Shown: positions 7,313 through 18,438 of the stretch, in pieces
Numbering within the stretch: position 1 is the stretch's first letter
How the letters are laid out: the number at the start of each line of letters is the position of its first letter
Source: an uncultured Granulosicoccus sp.
GTDB taxonomy: Bacteria > Pseudomonadota > Gammaproteobacteria > Granulosicoccales > Granulosicoccaceae
Direction of reading: 5' to 3'
Length of the DNA: 64,000 nucleotides
NCBI GenBank assembly: GCA_947499955.1
Contig: CANMQI010000007.1
Coordinates: forward strand, 248,001-312,000
Translations under genes and position numbers: made by a program
The notes under the pieces: generated by a model
Database searches by the model: none
What the model was told of the DNA's origin: nothing
The model's input: only the letters and a program-made list of their open reading frames with translations

Positions 7313-8677
7313 CTACAGTGAAAGTGTTTCAGCCTTGAACGGTAACAAATCGGAGAGTCCGCTGCACCTTTGTTCGATATAGGGCCGCTCCTGTGACAGG
7401 AAATCGGCAATGGCATCGCGGAAGCCCGGATGGGATATATAGTGTGCCGAGCGGGTGATGGTCGGCAGGAATCCGCGTGTGATCTTGTGTTCCCCCTGGG
7501 CGCCGGGTTCGAAATGGGCTATGCCATTGGCAATGCAATACTCGATGCCCTGGTAGTAACAGGCTTCGAAGTGCAGGGCGTTGTAGTCGCGCCGACAGCC
7601 CCAGTAACGTCCGTAGAGCGTGCTGCTGCCAATGAACATGACGGAACAGGCGACCGGCCATTCGGGCTGCTCATCGCTGTCATCGTAGGCAAAGACGATC
7701 AGCACCTGATCTCCCATCTTCTTGCCGATCGCTTCGAAGAACTCCAGCGTCAGTGACGGATTCCCCCACTTGCGATCGAATGTGGACTCATAGAACCGGT
7801 GTACCCAGCGCCATTCGGTCTGTGACAGGCTGCTGCCGAGTCTCTGCTCCAGTCTCAAGCCGGCATCGCTGACGTAACGACGCTCGCGCCGCAGGGTCTT
7901 GCGTCGTCGGGAGGTACAGCGGGCAAGAAAGTCGTCGAAGTCGCGGTAGCTGTCGTTTTGCCAATGGTACTGGCAGTCGATGCGTTTCAGGTGATCGTTG
8001 GCCTGTGCAGGCAGCTCGATGTCAGTGGCGTCAGGTTCTTCATCGTTCGCATCACCCTCACCACTCGCTCGACGCGAATCATTTTCGTCATCCACTTGCC
8101 GCTCGGCAGTGCCGTCGTTGCTGCCCCCGGCCTCGGGAGTCGTGACTGCCTGGCTATCTTTCGCAGCCGCAGGTTCCACGGCCGACAGGATGTCGCTCTC
8201 GCGCTCGGTCAGGAACAGGTAGTGCACGCTGGAGTAGCCCTGTGAATCGGCAAACTGGCGAACGGCTCTGGCCAGCAGGCTGACCGTCTGCTCGTAGGGC
8301 TGATCGGATCTCACCAGCAATCGCTGACCGGTGGCCGGTGTAAACGGAATGCTGGAGACCAGTTTCGGGTAGTACTCCATCTGGTGGCGCTCGTAGGCCT
8401 CGGCCCAGGCCCAGTCGAAGACGAACTCGCCATACGAGTTTGTCTTCACATAGGCAGGAACAGCGCCGACCAGTTCGCGCGAGTCATCCTCGCCCGACCA
8501 CAGCAGAAAGTAGCGTGGATACCAGCCGGTGGATTTGCCCAGGCAGCCGGTATCGTCGAGGGTATGCAGAAATTCATGGCGCAGGAACGGATTACCGTCA
8601 TCACACAGGGCGTTCCAGTGTTCTGCGGGTATCGATTCCAGTGAATCACGGACTTCTAGTTGTAGTGGCTGCTTCAT
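7313..8677 (-). CDS. FemAB/GNAT-like protein (COG3146, DUF482 family)
   Basis: A 454-residue protein starting MKQPLQLEVRDSLESIPAEHWNAL. Family landmarks include GNPFLRHEFLHTLDDTGCLG, the hydrophobic VGAVPAYVKTNSYGEFVFDWAWA, the late GRYWGCRRDYNALHFEACYYQGIEYCI and FEPGAQGEHKITRGF. These belong to the GNAT-fold family often labelled peptidogalycan biosynthesis protein; no reaction has been shown for it. A striking acidic, low-complexity insertion of about 65 residues (about 165-229) interrupts the family sequence between the two halves. It is followed closely by aat. Confidence 0.8.
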   Translation of the reverse strand: MKQPLQLEVRDSLESIPAEHWNALCDDGNPFLRHEFLHTLDDTGCLGKSTGWYPRYFLLWSGEDDSRELVGAVPAYVKTNSYGEFVFDWAWAEAYERHQMEYYPKLVSSIPFTPATGQRLLVRSDQPYEQTVSLLARAVRQFADSQGYSSVHYLFLTERESDILSAVEPAAAKDSQAVTTPEAGGSNDGTAERQVDDENDSRRASGEGDANDEEPDATDIELPAQANDHLKRIDCQYHWQNDSYRDFDDFLARCTSRRRKTLRRERRYVSDAGLRLEQRLGSSLSQTEWRWVHRFYESTFDRKWGNPSLTLEFFEAIGKKMGDQVLIVFAYDDSDEQPEWPVACSVMFIGSSTLYGRYWGCRRDYNALHFEACYYQGIEYCIANGIAHFEPGAQGEHKITRGFLPTITRSAHYISHPGFRDAIADFLSQERPYIEQRCSGLSDLLPFKAETLSL

Positions 8678-8774
8678 CTGCTGAGTCTGTAACCGAATAC
8701 GGAATGCCGCATCTGTCCCTGCCGTGTCGACGTCACGAAAACAGCGTCATGCCGTCGATGGGCAGGGCAGGGGG

Positions 8775-9836
<1,062 letters not shown>

Positions 9837-9861
9837 TTATTTCCGGCGAGCACCAATGTGG

Positions 9862-9876
9862 TATTGGATTCCAATA
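9862..9876. promoter_or_regulatory. 15-bp perfect palindrome upstream of ftsK
   Basis: TATTGGA-T-TCCAATA reads as a perfect 7-1-7 dyad and lies 40 bases before the ftsK start. It could be an operator or overlap the -10 region of the ftsK promoter. No known binding motif is recognised with confidence. Confidence 0.35.
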
Positions 9877-9915
9877 ACACAACGCCCCTACTCACGCTAA
9901 GGCAGGACAGTTTTT

Positions 9916-12900
9916 TTGGCTCAAGCTACCAAAAAGCGCGCGGCTGTCGCACGCCGCAAGAAAGCACCCGTGGCTCGCAAGGCCAGCAGTGCCAAGAATG
10001 CGGGCCGCGTGGCCAGTCGCCGCGTCACGGCCACACGTCGCAGCGCAGCTCCATCATCCAGAAAGGGCCGGGCGTCGGCTGCCGACACGCGCGCTGCTGC
10101 CAGTGCACAGTTGTCAAATGCGCGGGCACTCGGGCAAATGGGACGACTGTTCCGGGAAGTGGGCGGTATTGTCTGCGGTTTTGCGGCGCTCATTGCGCTG
10201 CTGGCGCTGACCAGTTTCGATGCCAGTGATCCGGGCTGGTCCCACACCGGGGTCGGCGAACCCATCCAGAACAGTGTGGGACGGGTCGGTGCGTGGTTTG
10301 CCGATGTGACTCTGTCCCTGTTCGGTTATATGGCCTATCTGCTGCCGCTGGTGATGGGCATCGGTGGCTGGCTGCTGTTTCGAGATGAGCGACGGGTCAT
10401 CAATGCCTATCGACCGTTTGTCTTTGTCCGGCTCATCGGCGTCATCCTGATGCTGGCCAGTGCCAGCGGTCTGGCCGATCTGCACTTCGGGGTGCCTGAC
10501 GGCGCCTTGCCGCACAACATCTTTGGTGGTGGCATTCTGGGAACCGCTGTTGCCTGGCGACTGGTGGGCTTTCTGCACCATCTGGGGACGACCTTGCTGC
10601 TGCTGGCCGTGTTCTTCAGTAGTCTGACGCTGGCCTTCGGCACCTCCTGGTTGCAGCTGATCGAGGTGATCGGTGGTGCCGTGGTCGGGGTGTTCGAGAG
10701 AATGAAGGGCAGTGTGAGTTCCATGTCCGAATCACACGCCGAACTGGCCCGCATTCGCGAAGCGGACCGGGCGCGTGAACTGCATCTGCGTCAGCGCGAG
10801 CAGGAAGCTGCGGCAATTGCCCGCGAGAAAGCGGCGAAGAATGCCGAAAAACGCCGTGAGAGCACGCAGAAATCAGCGCCAGCGCCGCGCAAGCGTTCGA
10901 CGGCCAGGGTGCCAGATCTGGACCCCTTGCTGGACATCGATGCCGACAATCCGCCGCGCACCGGTCTTGCCGCTGCCCTGGCCATGGCTCGGGAAAAGGC
11001 GGTAGCTGGTACCCAGGCTGCCGGTGGCGCTGCCAAATCGGCTGCCAGGACCATGACCCCGGCCACGCACGGGGCAAAGATGGATGCGCTGGATCGATCA
11101 TTGGGTGAGGCCGATCCCTTGCTGAACGAGACGGATCCATTGCTCAATGACAATTTTGCGGTGCGTCCTCCGGTCAATACCGCGGTTGCCGATCCGTTTG
11201 AAGACTATCCATTCGTGGATGATCCGGTCGCCGAATCACCCGTCGAACCACCCATCGAAGCGCCGAAGAGCAAGAAGAAGAAAAGCACGGCAGCGCCGGC
11301 GGCACCCGCGGTGACCGCCGAGGCCCCCGAGCACGAAACCGTTCTGCCGGTAATGGACCCGACGCGCAAGAAGAAGATTGCGATCAAGCCGAGGGTGTCC
11401 GAGCAGAAACAGACCAAACTGTTCCTGGATGTGCCCGATTCCGATCTGCCGCCGTTGTCGCTGCTCGATGCGCCCGAGCCGCAACGCCCCGGTTTCTCCG
11501 ATGAAGATCTGGAAGCCCTGTCGCGCCTGCTCGAGCAGAAGCTTGCCGAGTTCCGCATAACGGTAGAAGTGGTGGCGGTGCATCCGGGCCCGGTCATCAC
11601 ACGCTTCGAAATGCAGTTGGCTCCGGGTATCAAGGCCAGCCGTATCACCGGTTTGTCTCAGGATATCGCGCGCTCCATGTCGCTGGTGAGTGTGCGGGTG
11701 GTCGAGGTCATTGCCGGCAAGTCGACCATCGGTATCGAGGTGCCGAACGATCATCGCGAGATCGTGCAGCTGAGCGAAATGCTGCAATCACCGCAATACA
11801 TCGAAAAGAAATCCCCGCTGACGCTGGCACTGGGCAAGGACATCAGTGGTGAGTCGGTCACCGCCGACCTGGGCCGCATGCCGCATCTGCTGGTGGCCGG
11901 TACCACCGGTTCGGGTAAATCGGTGGCGGTCAACGCCATGCTGATCAGTCTGTTGTACAAGGCCACGGCCAAGGATGTGCGCCTGATCCTGATCGATCCG
12001 AAGATGCTGGAATTGAATGTCTATGACGGCATCCCGCATCTACTGTCGCCGGTGGTCACCGACATGAAGGAGGCGGCCAACGCGCTGCGCTGGTGTGTTG
12101 GCGAGATGGAGCGACGCTATACCGTCATGGCTGCACTCAAGGTGCGCAACATTGCCGGGTACAACAAGAAGGTCAATGATGGCATCAAGGCGGGAACACC
12201 GATTGTCGATCCTCTGTACGACCCGCAGATGTCCCTGACGCCGGCGGCCGCTCCGCCGACGCTGGAACCGATGCCGTTCATCGTGGTGGTTGTGGACGAA
12301 TTTGCCGACATGATGATGCAGGTGGGCAAGAAAGCCGAAGAGCTGATTGCACGAATCGCCCAGAAAGCGCGAGCCGCCGGCATTCACCTGATTCTGGCCA
12401 CGCAGCGACCCTCGGTCGATGTCATTACCGGCCTGATCAAGGCCAATGTACCCACGCGAATCGCGTTTCAGGTGTCCTCGAAGATCGACTCGCGCACCAT
12501 CCTTGACCAGGGCGGAGCAGAATCGCTGCTCGGTCATGGTGACATGCTCTACCTGCCGCCCGGCACCGCCTTGCCAGTACGTGTGCACGGGGCCTTCGTG
12601 GACGATCACGAAGTACAGAACGTTGTCGCCCACATCAAGCAGACGGGCGAGCCGAATTACATCGATGAAATCCTGCAGGAAAACACGACGGCCATTCCCG
12701 GCCTGTCCGGTGGGGATTCCGAAGGCGGTGGTTCCGAGTCCGATGCGCTGTACGATCAGGCTGTCGAAATCGTGCTGGAGTCACGCAAGGCGTCCATTTC
12801 CTATGTGCAGCGCCGGCTCAAGATCGGCTACAACCGGGCAGCACGCATGGTCGAGGAGATGGAGGCTGCCGGCGTGGTCAGTCAGGTGACGTCCAGCGGT

Positions 12901-12945
12901 ACCCGCGAGGTACTGGCACCCCCACCGACTCACGGGCATCACTGA
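9916..12945 (+). CDS. ftsK: DNA translocase FtsK
   Basis: A 1009-residue septal DNA pump that helps resolve and segregate chromosome dimers. Order of parts: a very basic Lys/Arg/Ala-rich N-terminus (about 1-70), four predicted membrane helices (about 80-255), a long charged and proline-rich linker (about 260-520), then the motor. Walker A GTTGSGKS is at 662-669 and Walker B is in [41 protein letters not shown] is the FtsK/SpoIIIE signature. The C-terminal winged-helix gamma domain (from [32 protein letters not shown]) would read KOPS-type sites. The start is TTG at 9916 with AGGA at 9903; a later start would remove the basic tail. Confidence 0.95.
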   Translation: MAQATKKRAAVARRKKAPVARKASSAKNAGRVASRRVTATRRSAAPSSRKGRASAADTRAAASAQLSNARALGQMGRLFREVGGIVCGFAALIALLALTSFDASDPGWSHTGVGEPIQNSVGRVGAWFADVTLSLFGYMAYLLPLVMGIGGWLLFRDERRVINAYRPFVFVRLIGVILMLASASGLADLHFGVPDGALPHNIFGGGILGTAVAWRLVGFLHHLGTTLLLLAVFFSSLTLAFGTSWLQLIEVIGGAVVGVFERMKGSVSSMSESHAELARIREADRARELHLRQREQEAAAIAREKAAKNAEKRRESTQKSAPAPRKRSTARVPDLDPLLDIDADNPPRTGLAAALAMAREKAVAGTQAAGGAAKSAARTMTPATHGAKMDALDRSLGEADPLLNETDPLLNDNFAVRPPVNTAVADPFEDYPFVDDPVAESPVEPPIEAPKSKKKKSTAAPAAPAVTAEAPEHETVLPVMDPTRKKKIAIKPRVSEQKQTKLFLDVPDSDLPPLSLLDAPEPQRPGFSDEDLEALSRLLEQKLAEFRITVEVVAVHPGPVITRFEMQLAPGIKASRITGLSQDIARSMSLVSVRVVEVIAGKSTIGIEVPNDHREIVQLSEMLQSPQYIEKKSPLTLALGKDISGESVTADLGRMPHLLVAGTTGSGKSVAVNAMLISLLYKATAKDVRLILIDPKMLELNVYDGIPHLLSPVVTDMKEAANALRWCVGEMERRYTVMAALKVRNIAGYNKKVNDGIKAGTPIVDPLYDPQMSLTPAAAPPTLEPMPFIVVVVDEFADMMMQVGKKAEELIARIAQKARAAGIHLILATQRPSVDVITGLIKANVPTRIAFQVSSKIDSRTILDQGGAESLLGHGDMLYLPPGTALPVRVHGAFVDDHEVQNVVAHIKQTGEPNYIDEILQENTTAIPGLSGGDSEGGGSESDALYDQAVEIVLESRKASISYVQRRLKIGYNRAARMVEEMEAAGVVSQVTSSGTREVLAPPPTHGHH

Positions 12946-13081
12946 ATTCGACGGTGCGGCAAGCCTTGCGTTCCGCTGAAGTGGGCATAGTTTGCCACTG
13001 TGCAGCGGAACTACCGTCCTCTGCGGCCATCAAGGTAGACTTACCCGCCAAGTCAGGCAAGACCGTACAGGATTCTGTTGC

Positions 13082-13765
13082 ATGCATTGCGTATCATCGA
13101 TGTTCCGAAGCGCGCGTCTCCAGACGCTGCGCCCGCTGCACCGGCTGAAGGCTCCGGTGGCTGTGATGCTGCTGCTGGCTACTCAGTCGGCACTGGCCTC
13201 CACAGCCCTCGATCAGCTGGACAGCTTCGTTCAGGACGTCGAGACCTTTCAGGCTGGATTCGAGCAGACCCTGTATGACGCTGACTCGCAGCCCCTGCAA
13301 GTCACCAACGGCACCATCAGGCTCAAGCGCCCCGGGCGTTTCATCTGGTCCTACGAAGGTGCGGATTCCCAGGAAATCGTCGCCGACGGCAAACGCATCT
13401 GGTTGTACGACAAGGACCTGGATCAGGTGACCGTCAATGCCATCGATGACCGTATCGCCGGCACGCCGCTGGTGCTGCTGATGCGCTCGGCACCACTGGA
13501 AGAATCCTTCGATATCGTCGAGCTGGGTGAGGCCGAAGGCATCAACTGGCTCGAACTGACCCCCAAAAGCGAGACCTCCGACTTCGAACTGGTCTTTCTG
13601 GGCCTGAATGAAGAGGGTCTGGCGGCCATGGAGCTACGCGACAACTTCGGTCAGGCCACACAGATCCGCTTCAGCGATTTCGAGGCGGGTGTCGAGCTGG
13701 ATGACTCCCTGTTCGTGTTCGAGGTGCCTGACGGCGTCGATGTGATCGGGCTCGATGACAACTAG
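13082..13765 (+). CDS. lolA: Outer-membrane lipoprotein carrier protein LolA
   Basis: About 227 residues including a signal peptide that would be cut after SALA (hydrophobic stretch VAVMLLLATQ). LolA carries lipoproteins across the periplasm from LolCDE to LolB. Visible family features are LDQLDSFVQDVETFQAGFEQTLYD, GTIRLKRPGRFIWSYEG, QEIVADGKRIWLYDKDLDQVTV and a late FEVPDGVDVIG. The start at 13082 was chosen because it gives a workable signal peptide and has AGGA upstream; the frame remains open to 12992, and 13100 is another candidate. Its stop overlaps rarA by 11 bases, and it follows ftsK, as in many Gammaproteobacteria. Confidence 0.92.
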   Translation: MHCVSSMFRSARLQTLRPLHRLKAPVAVMLLLATQSALASTALDQLDSFVQDVETFQAGFEQTLYDADSQPLQVTNGTIRLKRPGRFIWSYEGADSQEIVADGKRIWLYDKDLDQVTVNAIDDRIAGTPLVLLMRSAPLEESFDIVELGEAEGINWLELTPKSETSDFELVFLGLNEEGLAAMELRDNFGQATQIRFSDFEAGVELDDSLFVFEVPDGVDVIGLDDN

Positions 13766-15095
13766 CGGAGAACTGTTCGCTGCCGACGATTCGGTACGGC
13801 CGCTGGCGGATCGACTGCGCCCGGAGTCGCTGAGCGAATTTTTCGGACAGTCGCATCTACTCGGTGCCGACAGCACTTTGCGTCAGGCACTGGAGCGCAA
13901 TCGCCTGCATTCCATGGTGTTCTGGGGGCCACCCGGCACCGGTAAGACAACCCTGGCACGCATGATAGCCAGCCATTGTGATGCGCACTTCATGAGCCTG
14001 TCGGCCGTATTGTCGGGCGTCAAGGATATTCGCGAGAAGGTGGCCGAGGCACGCGCACGGCTCGATACCGAAGGGCGGCGCAGTGTGCTGTTTGTCGACG
14101 AAGTGCATCGCTTCAACAAGTCGCAGCAGGATGCCTTTCTGCCGCACATCGAAGATGGCACACTGTATTTTGTGGGTGCCACCACTGAAAATCCGTCCTT
14201 TGAACTCAACAACGCATTGTTGTCACGGGTGCGTGTCTATGTGCTGAAACATCTGGAAAAGAGTGATATTCGCGGGGTGATCGATCGTGCCCTGGAGGAT
14301 CCGGATCGCGGTCTGGGGAACCTGAATATCCAGATGGACGATGAGTATCGTGATCTACTGGCGGCAACCGCCGACGGTGATGCCAGGCATGCCCTGGTGT
14401 TGCTGGAGCTGGCATCGGATTGCGCACGAATGGACGGTGACACCCGTGTGATCGACGAGGCGGTGATTCGGGAAGTGACGCGCGATTCCTTCCGCCAGTT
14501 CGACAAGGGTGGGGACAATTTCTACGATCAGATCTCGGCCCTGCACAAGTCCATGCGCGGATCGGACCCGGATGCGGCGCTTTACTGGTTCTGCCGGATG
14601 CTCGATGGCGGTTGTGATCCGGCCTATATCGCCAGACGTGTGTTGCGATTCGCCTCGGAAGACATCGGCAATGCAGATCCGCGTGCCTTTCAGCATGCGC
14701 AGTACGCCTGGGATGCCTACACGCGTCTGGGCAGTCCGGAAGGTGAGCTGGCCATAGCGCACGCCATCGTCTTCATGAGCTGTGCGCCGAAGAGCAACGC
14801 GGTCTACCGGGCTTTCAAGGAGGCGATGGCCTTCGTCAAGCAGAATGGCAATCAACCGGTGCCGATGAGTCTGCGCAATGCCCCGACAAAGCTGATGGGG
14901 GAGCTGGGTCACGGCGATGGTTATCGTTATGCTCACGATGAGGTGGATGGATTCGCCGCCGGAGCACATTATTTTCCGGATACACTGGAGGCCGTGCGCT
15001 TCTACGAGCCGGTGGAGCGCGGCCTGGAGATTCGCATTGGCGAGCGCCTTCGGGATCTGCGTGAACGTAACCGGCAGGCGGGCAAGCGCCGGTGA
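13755..15095 (+). CDS. rarA: Replication-associated recombination protein A (MgsA/RarA)
   Basis: A 446-residue AAA+ ATPase related to clamp loaders and eukaryotic WRNIP1 that acts at stalled forks. N-terminal signature: PLADRLRPESLSEFFGQSHLLG. Walker A is WGPPGTGKTTLARM, Walker B is VLFVDEVHRFNKSQQDAFLP, sensor 1 is FVGATTENPSFELNNALLSR. The C-terminal tetramerisation part includes ALYWFCRMLDGGCDPAYIARR and the ending HYFPDTLEAVRFYEP. The ATG overlaps the end of lolA, so translation is probably coupled. Confidence 0.95.
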   Translation: MTTSGELFAADDSVRPLADRLRPESLSEFFGQSHLLGADSTLRQALERNRLHSMVFWGPPGTGKTTLARMIASHCDAHFMSLSAVLSGVKDIREKVAEARARLDTEGRRSVLFVDEVHRFNKSQQDAFLPHIEDGTLYFVGATTENPSFELNNALLSRVRVYVLKHLEKSDIRGVIDRALEDPDRGLGNLNIQMDDEYRDLLAATADGDARHALVLLELASDCARMDGDTRVIDEAVIREVTRDSFRQFDKGGDNFYDQISALHKSMRGSDPDAALYWFCRMLDGGCDPAYIARRVLRFASEDIGNADPRAFQHAQYAWDAYTRLGSPEGELAIAHAIVFMSCAPKSNAVYRAFKEAMAFVKQNGNQPVPMSLRNAPTKLMGELGHGDGYRYAHDEVDGFAAGAHYFPDTLEAVRFYEPVERGLEIRIGERLRDLRERNRQAGKRR

Positions 15096-15164
15096 TCCGT
15101 CAACGCTGATACAGCGGGTTGATGGCTCACTGATTCGTATCAACGCACCGGATGAGCAGAAGCC

Positions 15165-15671
15165 ATGTCCAATTACGATCTGCAAGTAGGCAACGTGAAG
15201 TTCGCACTGGCCCAGTGGGACGAGCCGGAAGATTGTGCTGCCGTGCTCCATCTTCTGGATGACTATGCCCGTGACCCGATGGGAGGCGGAACGCCGCTGA
15301 GCCAGCATGCGCATGACAATCTGCCGCAGGCCATGGCGGCCATGCCGGGTGCCTTTTCGGTCATCGGTCGCATCGATGACAAGCCGGTGGCCCTGGCCAA
15401 CTGTTTCACTACGCTCTCCACCTTTGCCTGCAAGCCGCTGATCAACATTCACGATCTGGCGGTCATAGCTGATGCCCGAGGTGGTGGTGTCGGCCAGAAG
15501 CTGCTGGGATTCATCGAAACAGAAGCAAGGCAGCGAGGCTGTTGCAAGGTGACGCTGGAGGTGCTCACAGGCAATACGCGAGCTCGACGTTCCTATGAAC
15601 GGTTCGGCTTTACCGCTTACACCCTGGACGAGTCCACCGGTCACGCCGTGCTGTTGCAGAAAGTGCTATGA
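15165..15671 (+). CDS. GNAT-family N-acetyltransferase
   Basis: A 168-residue cytoplasmic acetyltransferase. The acetyl-CoA-binding motif A is seen in LAVIADARGGGVGQKLLGFIETEARQRGC (R/Q-x-x-G-x-G/A pattern as ARGGGVG), followed by KVTLEVLTGNTRARRSYERFGF, the usual motif B. The substrate cannot be told. It starts 69 bases after rarA and its end overlaps the convergent queG gene by 6 bases. Confidence 0.85.
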   Translation: MSNYDLQVGNVKFALAQWDEPEDCAAVLHLLDDYARDPMGGGTPLSQHAHDNLPQAMAAMPGAFSVIGRIDDKPVALANCFTTLSTFACKPLINIHDLAVIADARGGGVGQKLLGFIETEARQRGCCKVTLEVLTGNTRARRSYERFGFTAYTLDESTGHAVLLQKVL

Positions 15672-16739
15672 GGCCTGGTGTTGTTCCAGTGCCCAGGCGA
15701 CATGCTCCCGAACAACGACTGAGGCATCATCCTGGCGTTCGCGCAGGGCGTTGATTACGTCAGGGTTGCTGGGGGCATTGCCCAGGGCCACCGCAATGTT
15801 GCGCAACCAGCTTTCGTGGCCGATACGATAGATCGGACTTCCGGCCATGCGGGTCGTGAAGTCATCCTCGCTCCAGCGGAACAGGCTCACCAGCTCCGGA
15901 CTGTCCAGCTCGTTGCGGACACTGAAGTCGGCCTCGAGCGTATCGTTGCTGAACTTGTTGAAGGGGCAGACCAGCTGGCAGTCGTCACAGCCATAGATGC
16001 GATTGCCCATGGCAGAGCGAAACTCGACGGGAATCGATCCCTTCAATTCGATGGTCAGGTAAGAGATGCAACGCCTGGCATCCACCTTGAACGGGGCCAC
16101 GATGGCATCGGTGGGGCAAGCCTGCAAGCAGGCTGAGCAGCTGCCGCAGTGTGAGCGGGGCAGTGGCTGGTCAACGGCCAGTGGCAGGTCGGTAAAGAGT
16201 TCGCCCAGAAAGAACCAGCTGCCGGCATCGGTGCTCAACAGATTGCTGTGCTTGCCGATCCAGCCCAGGCCGGCTTTTTGTGCGATGGCTTTTTCCAGCA
16301 CCGGCGCGCTGTCGACAAAGGCGCGGTAGCCGAATTCGCCATAGTGTTCCTGAATGCGTGCGGCCAGTTTCTGCAGGCGGTTGCGCAAGACCTTGTGGTA
16401 ATCACGCCCCATGGCATAGCGAGACACGTAGCCCAGCGTGGGGGAGTTCAGAACGGTCTCGGCATCGGCGCTCTGTGGCGGGTAGTAATCCATGCGGACC
16501 GAAATGATGCGAATGGTGCCGGGCAGCAGGTCGGCAGGGCGCGAACGCCGGGTTCCATGGCGCTGCATGTAATCCATCTCTCCGTGGAAGCCTGCTGCCA
16601 GCCAGTTCAGCAGGTGCGTTTCGTGCTCACCAAGGTCAGTATCGGTAATGGCGCAGTGGGTCAGACCCAGTTCTGCAGCATTGTCCTTGACGAAACGGCT
16701 GAGCGTCTCTGGTTCGTCGATGCGGGCGGCGTCTGTCAC
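15666..16739 (-). CDS. queG: Epoxyqueuosine reductase
   Basis: A 357-residue cytoplasmic iron-sulfur, cobalamin-dependent enzyme for the last step of queuosine synthesis in tRNA. N-terminal catalytic domain with YVSRYAMGRDYHKVLR and FVDSAPVLEKAIAQKAGLGWIGKHSNLL; two 4Fe-4S motifs CGSCSACLQACPTDA and CDDCQLVCPFNKF; C-terminal HEAT-like part ending VVREHVAWALEQH. It starts with GTG, which overlaps the TGA of the upstream cupin gene (GTGA), so translation is probably coupled. Length is slightly below the common 370-380. Confidence 0.95.
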   Translation of the reverse strand: MTDAARIDEPETLSRFVKDNAAELGLTHCAITDTDLGEHETHLLNWLAAGFHGEMDYMQRHGTRRSRPADLLPGTIRIISVRMDYYPPQSADAETVLNSPTLGYVSRYAMGRDYHKVLRNRLQKLAARIQEHYGEFGYRAFVDSAPVLEKAIAQKAGLGWIGKHSNLLSTDAGSWFFLGELFTDLPLAVDQPLPRSHCGSCSACLQACPTDAIVAPFKVDARRCISYLTIELKGSIPVEFRSAMGNRIYGCDDCQLVCPFNKFSNDTLEADFSVRNELDSPELVSLFRWSEDDFTTRMAGSPIYRIGHESWLRNIAVALGNAPSNPDVINALRERQDDASVVVREHVAWALEQHQAS

Positions 16740-17548
16740 TGCTGATCAGCAGGCGGCGCGAAATGGCCATTCTTGTAATACACCACGGTACCCGGCACCG
16801 CCCCCCAGTTCTGCCAGGTTTCCACCGGATTGCGAATCCAGCTGCCGGCGGGGTAGTGACCCAGTGCATCCTGCAACGTCCCGCTCAGCACCAGAATCTC
16901 CTCGCCAGTCGGATCCAGTCGGGGTTTGATCTCGATCGGGGTATTCCAGCGGATCAGCATGGAGTTGCCTGTGCCATGGCCATGCAATGGCAGAACTTCC
17001 GTGCCTTCAGTGGGGCCGGGTAGCCAGCGAGAGGCATCATTGGTATCGATGCGGCGCTGTTCGGTGTCACTGGTCAGCATCTGTCCAGCCGCCACGTAGA
17101 GTAGAGCTCCGTGATCGTGGTTCTGGTCTGTGGGGTTGGCAGAACTGTCGTTACGGGCCTCATCGCAGCGAATGGTCAGTGGCTGCAGGTGGTGATCGTC
17201 GCTGAGTGGCAAACGCAGGTAGAGGCCCGCGGGATAGACACCCATGGTGGATTCCAGCTCACCTCGCTGGACCAGAATCTCCAGATCCGGGTTGTCGCCG
17301 AGTAACGCCGGGGAGTGTTTCTCGTCCAGACGGATCTGCCCGGTCATGCGCGGTACGGTGCCCGGAATATATTCCAGAACGCGCAATTCCACTCCCTCGA
17401 TCTGGGTGCTGCGCCAGTCGGCATCCTCCGGAAGGCTGACCACACGCTGCTCGAAATCGTCGTTCAACGGGGCCATCTCATGGGTAAACCACCAGGGCAA
17501 TTCCAGACCTGGCTTGATCCGATTGATGAAATTCTGCTGCTGGTTCAT
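16736..17548 (-). CDS. ChrR-like cupin-domain protein
   Basis: A 270-residue soluble protein made of two similar beta-barrel halves. The repeats are visible as VQRGELESTMGVYPAGLYLRLP and LSGTLQDALGHYPAGSWIRNP, each ending in the YPAG-WxRxP line typical of ChrR cupins, the sensory domain of ECF anti-sigma factors. There is no zinc-binding anti-sigma domain and no sigma-factor gene next to it, so it is a stand-alone cupin, perhaps a redox or small-molecule binding protein. It is translationally coupled to queG through a GTGA overlap. Confidence 0.7.
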   Translation of the reverse strand: MNQQQNFINRIKPGLELPWWFTHEMAPLNDDFEQRVVSLPEDADWRSTQIEGVELRVLEYIPGTVPRMTGQIRLDEKHSPALLGDNPDLEILVQRGELESTMGVYPAGLYLRLPLSDDHHLQPLTIRCDEARNDSSANPTDQNHDHGALLYVAAGQMLTSDTEQRRIDTNDASRWLPGPTEGTEVLPLHGHGTGNSMLIRWNTPIEIKPRLDPTGEEILVLSGTLQDALGHYPAGSWIRNPVETWQNWGAVPGTVVYYKNGHFAPPADQQ

Positions 17549-17623
17549 GCTGGCGTTTCGGTATGCCGAGGTTGATACGATAATGTAGCGGCGAAATCTG
17601 TGCCGAACCGTTGAAATTTCTCT

Positions 17624-17664
17624 GAACGTTCTCTATGCTGGGTGAGTACATTTGGAGAACGTTC
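17624..17664. promoter_or_regulatory. Candidate LexA operator: long inverted repeat ending at the lexA start codon
   Basis: GAACGTTCTC (17624-17633) and GAGAACGTTC (17655-17664) are perfect inverted copies separated by 21 bases; each also contains the 8-bp palindrome GAACGTTC. The right arm ends at the base before the lexA ATG and covers the GGAG ribosome binding site. The position suggests autorepression, or occlusion of translation. The sequence differs from the E. coli SOS box (CTG-N10-CAG). Confidence 0.6.
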
Positions 17665-18402
17665 ATGGAATCCGACAACCCTCTCACCCATCTGGAAGCT
17701 CGTGTTCTGGCAGCCATCGAACGTCATATACGCTCTGAAGGGGTGGCGCCGACCATTGCCGAGCTGGCTGCCGATCTGCGCCTGAAATCCAAGGGGACGG
17801 TTCATCGTTACGTGCAGTCGCTCATTGCCAAGGGACGTCTCGAACGGCATGGTAACGGTTGGCGCGGGCTGCGTATCGTCGGATTGGCCATGCCATCGAG
17901 GCCGTCAAATGTAAAGCATTTGCCGGCACCCCATCGCGCCGGTTCTCTGACGCATCTGTCGCCGGACTCCAATGTCGAGCACCCCATGGGCCTGCCTGAG
18001 CAGATCGACACGCAAGCACGTGAGGATTTCATCATTCCGCTGCTGGGGCGCATTGCGGCAGGCCAGCCTATCGAAGCCATTGAAGATGCCAATTATCTGG
18101 ATCTGGCCGCGTTCTTCATCGGTCCGGACCGGTATGCTCTGCGGGTTACGGGCGAGTCCATGATGGATGTCGGCATACTGGATGGTGACACGGTAATTCT
18201 GCGCAAGCAGGACACCGCTCAGACTGGTGATATTGTCGTGGCGTTGATAGATTCTCAAGAGGCGACACTCAAGCGACTGGGCGAGACGCGTAACGGCATC
18301 GTTGAGCTCATTCCGGAGAACAGCGCCATGGCAACCATGCGATATGATGCCAGCCGCGTCAGTTTTCAGGGCGTGCTGGTGGGTCAACTGCGCAGTTATT
18401 AG
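17665..18402 (+). CDS. lexA: LexA repressor, divergent form
   Basis: A 245-residue SOS repressor, clearly longer than the usual 200-210 because of an extended linker (about 75-110). The N-terminal winged helix (LTHLEARVLAAIERHIRSEG, then PTIAELAADLRLKSKGTVHRYVQSL) is unlike the E. coli one in the recognition helix. The self-cleavage machinery is intact: scissile Ala132-Gly133 in RIAAGQP, Ser165 in TGESMMD and Lys203 in ATLKRL. The start at 17665 has GGAG eight bases upstream; an earlier in-frame start at 17635 is inside the candidate operator. Two small genes follow in the same direction. Confidence 0.9.
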   Translation: MESDNPLTHLEARVLAAIERHIRSEGVAPTIAELAADLRLKSKGTVHRYVQSLIAKGRLERHGNGWRGLRIVGLAMPSRPSNVKHLPAPHRAGSLTHLSPDSNVEHPMGLPEQIDTQAREDFIIPLLGRIAAGQPIEAIEDANYLDLAAFFIGPDRYALRVTGESMMDVGILDGDTVILRKQDTAQTGDIVVALIDSQEATLKRLGETRNGIVELIPENSAMATMRYDASRVSFQGVLVGQLRSY

Positions 18403-18438
18403 TCTGCTGTGCCATTACTGAAACAGGGGAAGGGCACG

